Part shown: one piece after another, positions 54,430 to 64,000 of the stretch
Position numbering within the stretch: the stretch's first letter is position 1
Layout: every line of letters begins with the position of its first letter
Assembly (NCBI GenBank): GCA_030278955.1
Contig: JAOANR010000002.1
Span: forward strand, 12,513,982 to 12,577,981
DNA from: Hygrophila difformis
Taxonomy: Eukaryota > Streptophyta > Magnoliopsida > Lamiales > Acanthaceae
Direction of reading: 5' to 3'
Length of the DNA stretch: 64,000 nucleotides
Notes under the pieces: model-generated
The model's input: the letters and a program-made list of their open reading frames with translations, nothing else
Databases searched by the model: none
What the model was told of the DNA's origin: nothing
Program-made: the position numbers and the translations under genes

Positions 54430-56986
54430 TGTAACACCCCGGATTTGATCACCCAGGCCGCGACGCTACCGCCATACCTTTCTAAATAAGATGCGATCCA
54501 AATTGAGCTTATCTAGAAAGATGCTAAGGCTAAGTTGTATCAAACTTTAAAATAATTCAAAACCATTCAATTGTGCCCGAAATAAAAATCAGAGTATGAC
54601 ATGCATAATAATAATAAGCAGTGCGGAAGTAAAAACAAGGCCAAAATAAGCGGCGAAAAACCAAAGTCCAAGTCCAAGTCCAATACGGAAAATAAAATAA
54701 ATGCGAAAAGTCTTTATTTGCGATATCCCATCCCATCGTGCCATGGCTTACTCTGCGAAAAATGGAAAACAATAATTTATCAGTACAAAAGATACTGCGT
54801 AAGTTAATATATAGCATAACAAATTTTAGAGTTTTTAGAAGAGTGAATAAAGGATAGGAATTTAATTTTATAATAAGCGAGTAAAAATAATTCACGGAAA
54901 TTCTTACACTTTACCATACGGATAATATTTCATTGTTCATTTTGATCGAGGACACCAATTAAGCTCTCGGGATTTACACCACAAGAACCCCAATATATAA
55001 TCATGATTCTAGGGACGTACTCTTGGAATCAACCCACCTCTGGGACTCGTACCCACGAGGGATGTGAAAGCAGTGACCCTATACAGACTGCTCCGGAGCC
55101 CTAGATAACCAATACGGATACACCTAGGAGTATAGACTCTTACAATCATGAAACCACAATATCATATGCGCCGTTTTGGCCACAAAAAGAGGGGGCGACC
55201 CAACGAGCTCACGCCAAGTGCACTTACGCTCTAACACATTGGGCATTCCACTCGATCAAAACTTAAAAAATTTCAAAAACCATAATTTTAACACTTTACA
55301 ATACCACACATTTCCATATTTCATATATTTTCAAGAATGAGTATCAATTGACTCGTAGATCATCAAAATACACAAGTACGATTTACCGACAAAAATAGTC
55401 TTTTGGGCAGTTTCAGAAATCGCATATGAAAACTTAGCAAAACATTTTCAAAAATTCTGAAATTTTTACAGGAGCTAGAACACACCCAACTGAACATGTT
55501 TCTTAGAAATAGGCTTCTTCAAATTCGGACCCTAAGTGACCCAAAGAAATGATTTCAGAACCTATTTTCTCAAGGAGTTAAAATCCTACTGTTCATCCGA
55601 CCACAGTCCATTTTAAAATCTATATCAAATCCAAACATACTCCAAAAACTATGAAATTTAACAGAGATGAACTAGACACATAATGGAACAAGTTTCATGC
55701 AGACAACAACCATTGAAAACGACCATAGGCAAGAGTAAATCGGACAACAAAAACTGATTACACAAGAACACCAAAACTGACAGTTCACATACTCAGAATA
55801 CCAGATCCATTTTCGACACCCAAATCATGTTCAAAAATTATGAAAATTTGCAGAGAGCATACATAGGATGTTAGGAACATTTTTGATTTAGAAAGGATTT
55901 TCCAAAAACGAACGGATCTAAGTGAAAAACACAGAACAACATAAACTATACGGAAGGAAACCCTAGATGGCAGACTTGGCATTAGATAGAAATCGAAGAA
56001 GAACTCGATGGATCCTCCACCAAAACTCCTAAAACTTGAAATGCACAATAGTAACTTACTTTTCAAGAGTTTGGTGTCGAAATCCTCCTCCTTGTTTGCT
56101 CCAAAATCGACCAACACAGTCCACTCTCCCGCAATCTACTGAACGAATCCTATTTTGAAGGGATTGGGAAAGATCCTTAGATTTAGGGCTTGAGAATCGA
56201 AGTTAGGGATACGGGATGGATTAGAACACTTACCTAACAATAGTTGATCGCCTAGGATGCTTGAGGATCGACCAAGGCTTCTGGAAAACCGAAGAACCCT
56301 CACCAAAAACTCACCACTCTCAATTGTGTCCTGAAATTTGGATTAGGGAATGAGGGAGGGTTTGGGTCTGATTTAGGATAAGTATAAGGGGTGTTAGGCT
56401 TCCCAAGAGCTGCACTTATGTCCCTAGGAAATCCAAGAAGGGTTAATACTAGTCAAGGGCCGAATTAAAGCTCCCAAATCCCACATTCACCAACCTTGTA
56501 CAACTTGGTTCATTTAATCCCTTCTTGTTTATGTATCCATCATATTCTATGTTGTAGGGGAGTTTAATATATCTAAAATTCATCCAAATGAGTCCCAAAA
56601 CATCCTCTAATGACTGAGAATTGAAGTTGGATCGATTGGGAATGAAAAATCTCAAAAATTGGGGCTGCAACCGCGTATGGCGTTTGGAAAGCCGCCTACT
56701 GGCCGCTGGCGCGGGCTCCACGCGGCCACGCGCCCGCGCGGCCTCCTGCTGGCGGGTTTTCTATTTTTTTTTATTCTTTTTATTATTATAATTATTATGA
56801 TTTTTATTTTAAAAATCATAATATAAATTATCCATGATCATTGGATAATCCGATAACTCTCTTCGAGTTGCTATCGTCCGAAAATATTTAATTCCGCTCT
56901 CTCGGAATTATTTCGGTTGCGATAATTAAATCCGATTCTTTAATTTTTTGGATTTAATATTCGATGTTGATTTCTCGGGTATTACA
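54430..56986 (-). repeat. E4 5' LTR (2557 bp)
   Basis: In sense starts TGTAATACCCGAGAAATC (56986) and ends GGGGTGTTACA (54430). A GC-rich patch lies near 56690-56755. Confidence 0.88.
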
Positions 56987-59448
56987 GGCATAATTTTAAA
57001 ACATGACATAATAAATAATTTAAATAATGAGGATTTAAAAGCGTGACTCTAAACGTAAAAGGGGCGTCACAAATATTAAGCATGTAAACTTTAAAAAATT
57101 TTAACAAAAAGGATTTATTAAATACGGAGAGTCTTAAAGATCATGGGATAAGGTATCTATTCTCGCATAACGAATATTTCATTCTTTCACTGTTGTTTTA
57201 ATGTGATCGAGGACAGTCGTCCTTGAAGAATCGAACCCGCAAGAACTCAAATACATCCTAGGGAATCAAACCCGTAGGAATCAACACACATCCTCGGGAA
57301 TCGAACCCGCATGAAAACGTATACGGTGGGGAATTGAACCCGCAAGGTAAGAACACACATCCTGGGGAATCGAACCCACAGGAAAAGAACATATTTTAAC
57401 AGGGTTATTACGTCCGCTAGCCATACAATCAATATTTCGCTAGGGCTCTTACGTCCACTAGACATACGCTTGGGCGCTTATGTCCACAAGCCTCATAGTC
57501 AATATTGATAGCATCTAGCTTAGTCATAAACCACAATGTTTCAACAGAATTTTCGTCTCTTATTCAGACAGAGTAATTTCAAAATAGAGTTTTTCAGTCT
57601 CGCTGTTCACGCCTTTTACATTTAAAAATTCATTTCAGGATCAATTTGGTTTGAAATTTAACAGTAACCCTAAAACATCTCAACGAACAACTTTTATGTT
57701 TTGAGTTTTTCAAAATTAAGTGAGAAAGCAAGTGAAATTTTACAATCTTTGCAAAGTATAAAATCTGGCAACTTTTTCTAAACAGCGCACTAATTTTAAA
57801 AAGGGTTTTTGACATAGCAAACGACCTCCAAAATTTATTAAATTTTACAGGCACTTAAAAGACATCAAAATAAACAAGTTTTCTTAGAGGCATTTTATGT
57901 AAATTCATTACGGATTAAGTCAGATTAATTCACTAATTTCGGACTTAAAATCTGTCGACTTTTTCTTCAACGACACATTGTATTCAAAATGGGTTTTGAC
58001 TATACAAACATTAATGAAAATGCACGAAATTTTACAGGCATGATTTCGAGACATTTATCTACAACTTTTATGTTTACACCAAAGATTATTTTTGAACACA
58101 AGTGATAGAAAAATGCACATCAAGTTCGACCATGAAATCTGTCTTGATTTTCGAAAAGCTCATGCATTACAGAAAAAGTTCGACGTGATTTTGGGTATCA
58201 AATCTTAATGAAAAGGCATGAAATTTTGACACAACCTAGATTAAGATGTTAGGAACAAATCTCTAGTTCGCAGTTTTCTTTTCGGATTCTCAAAATAGGG
58301 TTTTTTGGCCAATCTCAGAAAACGCGTAAAGATTGAATCTTTTATGTCAGATTTTAGTGTTTGATTTAAAAATAATGTTTCGAACGGTTCTAAGCCACCA
58401 ATACTGATATGTAAGGCATTATCTTACTTGAGAAGAGTCCTAAACTGTCTCGGGGTCTCCGGGATCTAAGATTTGTCACGAACGGATCTCCTCAACACGA
58501 ATCCTCCAACTTTGGCCACGAATTCGAATCGAAAGAAGAAATCTAGAGTTAGATCGAATTTTCGGGTTCGAAAAGATAAACAAAAACCTATGAACGACTT
58601 ACCAACAATCTGGAATACTAGAATCCTTGTTCTTCACGCCTTCTTGGTCGATTTTCGTCGCCAGAAAGTGATCGGAAAGCAAGAACTTGGTGGTTTCGAT
58701 TTTAGAAGAAGTTTGGAGAGAATGGAGAGAATAGGGCTGCTAGGGTTTGGTGGAGGATGAATTTATGAGTCCCAACAATCCACAATCCGCCCATATACTC
58801 CTTCCCTCGATCGGGATTGAGTTACCAAAGTCGGGGGTCGAAAATAAGGTAAGAAATTGTCGAAAATCGCAATATGATCGCATCCTGTCTCAAGGCGCGC
58901 TCGTGGCGCGGTTTTGACCAATACCGTGCAGCCCCCGGCAGGGCTGCGGTCCGGGCCAGGCCGTGCGATCCGTCGGGCCTTTTCTCCTCTCTTTCGGGCT
59001 TCTATCCTCCTACGTTCTCGGGCTTGATTTTTTGGGTCATTCTCGGATTATACTTCCTATCTTAAATTTATTTCGTCTCTAATTGATTCTGTATTCGAAA
59101 TCTTGAATCCGTCGACTTTAAATTCGTCGGCGTCGAATTTCTCGTCTTTCGATTCCCGTGCAATGATTTATTTATTTAAATCATTCTCGACTTCACGATT
59201 CTTGGAATTAAAATTCTTTTCTTTCTTAAATTTAATTCCAATTCTTTTGACTCGATTCATGGAATGTCTTCGGGCGTCCTTTCCTTCTTTTATTCCATTT
59301 TGAATTTTTGAATCTATCGGCGTTTCATTTCCGAGCAATAATTTATTGTGATAAATTATTTTCTTATTCTCGGAGATATTTCGACCTTGATCGGATTAAG
59401 AAACTAATTTTATTCCTTTGGACGGCGATAAAAATCTCGGGTACTACA
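56987..59448 (-). repeat. E5 3' LTR, proximal piece
   Basis: In sense starts TGTAGTACCCGAGATTT at 59448 and matches both the E1 LTR start and the E5 5' LTR (62385 onward). Ends where E4 begins. Confidence 0.88.
57220..57500 (-). repeat. Two minisatellites in E5 3' LTR
   Basis: A repeated GGAATCGAACCCGCA-type unit (about five copies, 57225-57385) sits beside a GGACGTAAGAGCCC-type unit (57405-57500), the latter being the E1 array motif. The 5' LTR copy is at 62620-62900. Confidence 0.8.
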
Positions 59449-59466
59449 GTCTACCCCCTTAAGAAT

Positions 59467-59486
59467 CAATTTCGTCCTCGAAGTTG
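59467..59486 (-). other. E5 hairpin 2 beside the second polypurine tract
   Basis: In sense CAACTTCG-AGGA-CGAAATTG (one mismatch in the stem), then CTTAAGGGGG and the LTR at 59448. Confidence 0.78.
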
Positions 59487-59780
59487 CGTGTTAGGCTTTC
59501 GCGAGCTTGGAAATAAGGTTCTATCGTTCATTTCGTTCATTTCTATATTGCGTTATTGTATTATTGCGTTATCATATGTTATTGTATGATATTATTTGTA
59601 TTATTTTATTATATCGTTTGACTGAACCTAGAATTGAAATTTCCAAGTTGCCTACGTACCTAGTGAAGGGATCAAGTCATTACGTAGTTCAAAACAATTT
59701 GAATTTGTTTGTTTATCGATTTGGGATACATAATATTCGGGTTGTTACATCCTCCCCCCAAACCCCCCCTCTTAAGATTA

Positions 59781-59800
59781 CAGTTATGTCCCCATAACTG
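59781..59800 (-). other. E5 hairpin 1 beside the first polypurine tract
   Basis: In sense CAGTTATG-GGGA-CATAACTG, then CTTAAGAGGGGGG and a long purine run, then TGTAACAACCCG resembling a former LTR start. Confidence 0.82.
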
Positions 59801-59801
59801 C

Positions 59802-60557
59802 CTATGTATTAATCTCAAGAAGGTTCGGGTTTTGATCTTGTTCCTTGTCAGCCTCTCCTCGCTGAAGGTTCACCATATCTATTCTCCTTTCGATTGCCTC
59901 CTCTGGCGTTCGACATCCCCCAGTCTTGTGACAAAACTTCCCGCACTTATGGCAGGCTCCAGGCTTCGGGCATTGTCGTACCAAATGTGCATGGTTGCAT
60001 AGTGGGCAGCGTGGTAGGAACACACCACGGTTGTCATCTCGACTGTCCGGGTTCTGTGGCTGGTCAGGTTTAATGGTCTCGTCCTCTCTCTTGTTAGTGT
60101 TCTCTATCCGCGTCCAGCAGTCACACAGCCGATGACCGAATCGACCACATCGAAAGCACGCTTCGGGCTGAGGGCACCCTCTCGCATAATGTGGTTTACC
60201 ATACTTTGGACATGGTGGCGCATAGTCACCATGGTTGAAGACTATCCCCTTATTTCTCCCTTTGCTGCCTCGAGGCGGTCTATTCGGGCCTCCACGAAGA
60301 TGGCTTCCACCCGACTTATTATCATCTCTGCGGTTGCTGTTAATCATGTCTTATCCCTGGTTGATTAGTGCGTTCCCTAACACGACCAGAGCTTCCCCTA
60401 CGGTCCTTAGGCGTCCATCTACGTTACTAGGCATAAGGGCTGCTTGCCCTCCTTGATTAGGTGCACCAACATCTTGTACTAGTACGTAGGGTTGTCGTGG
60501 CTCTTTGTTGTTGTTGGGTGGGATGGGTGGATTGCTAGGTCCTCCTCTTGGGGCCAT
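59802..60557 (-). pseudogene. E5 gag without capsid core, doubled zinc knuckles
   Basis: Starts MAPRGGPSNPPIPPNN at 60557, continues through DGRLRTVGEALVVLGNALIN, then an in-frame TAA at about 60348, then in the same frame a nucleocapsid region. The whole capsid domain found in E1 and E4 is absent, roughly 200 residues. The nucleocapsid has two successive knuckle pairs: CFRCGRFGHRLCDC after a degenerate partner (CPKYGKPHYARGC), and CPLCNHAHLVRQC with CHKCGKFCHKTGGC. The end (EEAIERRIDMVNLQ) matches E1. It could not build a particle. Confidence 0.82.
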
Positions 60558-60968
60558 TCTGTCACAACGCACAAGGATTTGATTCTAAGGATTTAATAGA
60601 GTGTTGGAAAAGTAGTAATTCATTGAATCATATGGTGTTAATAGGAGTTGTTCAGAGTATATTATGTAAGGTGGTATTTAGAGTTGTTTATATGGCGCGG
60701 TGTTTAGAGTTTAAGGTTTTGTTGCTTGGACGTAGCGTAGTAGGGTGTAGGTTCTAATAAGAATTCTTCAAGGTTTTTGGAATAATAAAGTGTTGTAATT
60801 AATAGATAGGGACGTGCATTTTATTTCTCCGTATAAGGAATTTTCGTACAAAGTTAGGAATGAAATAGTACTTCTATTTCTCATAAAGGAATAACTAGGC
60901 AATGGTAGATAAATAGCATTTATAATCTTCAATCTCCCAAAGCCCCGTTGGTAGGGTCTTCCTCCGTT
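60558..60968 (-). other. E5 spacer between ORF0 relic and gag
   Basis: No ORF with support; AT-rich leader sequence. Confidence 0.5.
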
Positions 60969-61190
60969 AGGCTTCGATCCTATCTATCATTTCTTCGTTT
61001 CGTTTGGTAAGTTTTTGAACTTGGGTCTATATGTTATTTATGCGTTCACAATCAGCCGCTCTTAAATTCTAAACATGTTGTAGGTCAACTTCAAGCTGAG
61101 CTATGCAGTTTTTTTAAAGTATCGTATATTCTGTTGGGAGTCAATGTACGCATTCATCATTTTCATCATTAGGGTTCTCGACAAGTCATA
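60969..61190 (-). pseudogene. ORF0 relic of E5
   Basis: On the minus strand several blocks match E2 ORF0 in order: KMMNAYIDSQQNI, a leucine-rich middle, NLRAADCERI, TQVQKLTK and EMIDRIEA. Stops and small shifts break it. This places ORF0 in the ancestor of the E1/E5 gag-only family, from which E1 has lost it. Confidence 0.7.
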
Positions 61191-61811
61191 ATATATCGTC
61201 TAGGTGAAGATCTATGGAAAAAAAGCAGAGAATAGTTATGTGCATGCTAAGCATAGACGATCAAGATCTAAAGCTAAGGCACAATCAGTCTCGAGCTAAC
61301 GCTTCTAAGTCAAGAGTCAAAGTCAAGCCAAATACTAGAGTGAGAATGTTATTTAACATAAACGATTCACATAAAAAGATTAGCACAAATATTTATGTAT
61401 GCATATGCATATGCAAACCCCCCCCCCCCCCCCACCCCAAAAAAAAATAATTCATGCAATGTATTTATTTATTTATCCATAGGCTTTTAAAAATAAATTT
61501 TATTTCTTGGATAATATAAAAATAAGGGTAAAAGGTTTGGGCCAAAAGTAATAAATTATTTGGGCATAAGTAGAAACAATGGTATTGGGCCGAAAATAAT
61601 TGGGCTAACATAGTAACTAAATATTGGGCTAGAAAAAAAAATTTGGGCTCAAAATTTTTGGGCTTTAAAAGAATACTTTTAAGTAAAGTAATTTGGGCTA
61701 AAAGTTTGGGCTCAAAACGTGGTAGTTTTAAAATAATGGTTAAAAATAATACTAGTTTTTTTAAAAATAATAATAGTTTAAAAATAATAATAGCTTTAAA
61801 AATACTCCGGG
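61191..61811 (-). other. E5 leader with poly-C tract
   Basis: Non-coding; a run of 16 C at 61418-61433 next to an A-run. Otherwise AT-rich with repeated GGGC(T/C) words. Confidence 0.6.
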
Positions 61812-61825
61812 CTCTGATACCACTT
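61812..61825 (-). other. E5 primer-binding site (Met tRNA)
   Basis: In sense AAGTGGTATCAGAG, directly after the LTR end. Confidence 0.88.
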
Positions 61826-64000
61826 TGTAACACCCCGGATTTGATAAACCAGGCGGGGATGCCACCGCCACACCTCCCAAGCAAAACACGACTTCATTCG
61901 AGCTCAATTGAGAGATGTAAGGCTAAGGTATTTCAGAATTTAAAACATTTCAATAGCACATTCAAGAATAGATAGTAAAAATAATTACATAGTACTATCT
62001 AAGTCGCAGCGAAATATAATATTTAAATATAGATATAGCAGCGGAAGTATAAATATGGGCCGACATGGCCAAAATGCAGTAAGTAATTAGGTCTAATAGA
62101 ATGCAACATTAATTTAAATCCCGAACCCCAATATGCGTGCATGCTCATATCATTTCTCCATACTCTGTAAAAGAAAAATAAAACAATGGGTTTTATCAGT
62201 ATATAAAATACTGAGTAAGATAATCTCTAACTTAGCAATAAAGGGGTTTTAAAATTTAATAACTAACAACTCATTTTTAAGCATGCATACTAAGAACATG
62301 AATTTGACTAATTTATAGACAATAATTTACTAAACATATTCTCGTAGCTAAATTAAATTTAAAAGTGATAATTTAAGGCATAGGCATAATTTTAAAACAT
62401 GACATAATAAATAATTTAAATAATGAGGATTTAAAAGCATGATTCTAAATGTAAAAGGGGCGTACACAAATATTAAGCATGTAAACTTTAAAAAAAGTTT
62501 AACAAAAAGGATTTATTAAATACGGAGAGTCTTAAAGATCATGGGATAAGGTATCTATTCTCGCATAACGAATATTTTATTCTTTCACTGTTGTTTTAAT
62601 GTGATCGAGGACAGTCGTCATTGGGGAATCGAACCCGCAAGAACTCAAATACATCCTAGGAAATCGAACCCGTAGGAATCAACACACATCCTGAGGAATC
62701 GAACCCGCAGGAAAACGTACACCCTGGGGAATTGAACCCGCAAGGTAAGAACAGACATCCTGGGGAATTGAACCCGCAGGAAAAGAACATATTTTAACAG
62801 GGTTATTACGTCCGCTAGCCATACAATCAATATTTCGCTAGGGCTCTTACGTCCACTAGACATACGCTTGGGCACTTATGTCCACAAGCCTCATAGTCAA
62901 TATTGATAACATCTAGTTTAGTCATAAACCACAATGTTTCAACATAATTTTCGTCTCTTGTTTAGACAGACTAATTTCAAAAATAGAGTTTTTCAGTCTC
63001 GTTGTTCACGTCTTTTTCATTTAAAAATTCATTTCAGGATCAATTGAGTTGGAAATTTAAAAGTAACCCTAAAACATCTCAACGAAAAACTTTCATGTCT
63101 TGAGTTTTTCGAAATTAGGTGAGGAAGCAAGTAAAATTTTACAATCTTTGCAAAGTATAAAATCTGCCAACTTTTTCTAAACAGCGCACTGATTTTTAAA
63201 AGGGTTTTTGACATAGCGAACGACGTCCAAAATTTATGAAATTTTACAGCACTTAAAAGACACCAATATAAAAAAGTTTTATTAGAGTTATTTTATGTAA
63301 ATTCATTACGGATTAAGTCAGATTAATTCACTAAGTTCGGACATAAAATCTGTCGACTTTTTCTTCAATAACACAGTTTATTCAAAATGGGTTTTGACTA
63401 TACAAACGTTAATGAAAATGCACGAAATTTTACAGGAATGATCATGAAACATTTATCTACAACTTTTATGTTTACACCAAAGATTAGTTTTGACCACAAG
63501 TGATAGAAAAATGCACATCAAGTTCGACCATGCAATCTATATTGATTTTCGAAAAGCTCATGCATTACAGAAAATGTTCGACGCGATTTGGGGTATCAAA
63601 TCTTAATGAAAATGCATGAACTTTTGTCACAACCTAGATTAAGACGTTAGGAACAAATCTCTAGTTCGGAGTTTTTCGTTCGGATTCTCAAAATCGGGTT
63701 TTTCGGCCAATCTCAGAAAACACGTAAAGATTGAATCTTTTATGTCCGATTTTAGAGTTTGATTTAAAACTAATGTTTCGAAAGGTTTTAAGCCACCAAT
63801 ATTGATATTTAAGGTATTATCTTACTTGATAAGAGTCCTAAACTGTCTCGGGGTCTCCGGGCTCTAAGATTTGTCACGAACGGATCTCCTCAACACGAAT
63901 CCTGCAACTTTGGCCACGAATTCGAATCGAAAGAAGAAATCTAGAGTTAGATCTAATTTTTGGGTTCGAAAAGATAAACGAAAACCTATGAACGACTTAC
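61826..64000 (-). repeat. E5 5' LTR, cut by the window end
   Basis: In sense it ends GGGGTGTTACA at 61826. It matches the two pieces of the 3' LTR, has no MITE, and holds the minisatellites at 62620-62900. The LTR start lies beyond 64000. Confidence 0.88.

Larger units (their letters stand above)
48203..56986 (-). mobile_element. E4: gypsy chromovirus with full gag-pol, decayed; inserted in E5 LTR
   Basis: Minus strand. 5' LTR 54430-56986 (2557 bp), interior 48414-54429 with ORF0, gag, protease, RT, RNase H, integrase and chromodomain in that order, and only the first 211 bp of the 3' LTR (48203-48413). The gypsy order (integrase last) and chromodomain tail suggest Tekay/Del. Stops and frameshifts occur in gag, RT and integrase. 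It lies inside the E5 3' LTR, and a deletion removed most of its own 3' LTR together with some E5 sequence. Confidence 0.88.
47588..64000 (-). mobile_element. E5: gag-only gypsy element, same family as E1, runs off the window
   Basis: Minus strand. The 3' LTR is in two pieces (47588-48202 and 56987-59448) because E4 is inserted in it. The interior (59449-61825) holds two hairpin-polypurine modules, a shortened gag and an ORF0 relic; the 5' LTR starts at 61826 and continues past 64000. LTR start and several hundred following bases match E1. It is inserted in the MULE tail; the five bases before it are GTGGA and the other side is outside the window. Confidence 0.85.

Overview
The window is plant nuclear DNA, almost certainly from a flowering plant. 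It carries LTR retrotransposons with initiator-Met-tRNA primer sites, Stowaway- and Tourist-type MITEs and a MULE transposase. I found no convincing host gene, tRNA, rRNA or CRISPR array. Labels used below: COP (Ty1/copia element), E1 to E6 (LTR elements, mostly Ty3/gypsy chromovirus type), X (a 6.1 kb non-coding insertion) and MULE.

Left part (1-11115): a decayed minus-strand copia fragment; an intact, very young COP (2106-7148, identical 267-bp LTRs, 5-bp target duplication, uninterrupted 1489-aa polyprotein); a 620-bp Tourist-like MITE; long non-coding AT-rich DNA; and what looks like the amino-terminal half of a MULE transposase (about 10520-11115).

Centre (11116-47587): a nested block. 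A minus-strand gag-like element, E6, spans from 11116 to at least 31573. It is interrupted by E1 (11596-19328, TSD GTCCC), E2 (20828-30800, TSD TGGAC) and E3 (31574 to about 46002, 3' LTR truncated). E3 is itself interrupted by X (36667-42780, TSD TCAGG). The carboxy-terminal half of a MULE transposase follows at 46003-47587, so the whole block probably sits inside one old MULE.

Right part (47588-64000): a minus-strand gag-only element, E5, of the same LTR family as E1, starts inside the MULE and runs off the window. Its 3' LTR is split by E4 (about 48203-56986, minus), the only element here with a full gag-PR-RT-RH-IN-chromodomain set, although that set is broken by stops and frameshifts. 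Two Stowaway MITEs sit in E5 and E4.

How the parts relate: E1 to E5 share LTR ends, the Met-tRNA primer site and a 3' end made of a chromodomain integrase tail (or its remnant), a hairpin and a polypurine tract. Most lack pol. E1 and E5 keep only gag. E2 and E3 have lost gag and most of pol, and carry instead a small sense coiled-coil ORF ('ORF0') plus a long antisense ORF resembling the 'putative plant transposon protein'/Athila ORF1 family. ORF0 is also present, upstream of gag, in the pol-bearing E4 and as a relic in E5. A recurring hairpin-plus-polypurine module, present twice in four of the elements, and a shifted LTR boundary are the most unusual features. All similarities are read by eye from the sequence; no alignment or database search was run.
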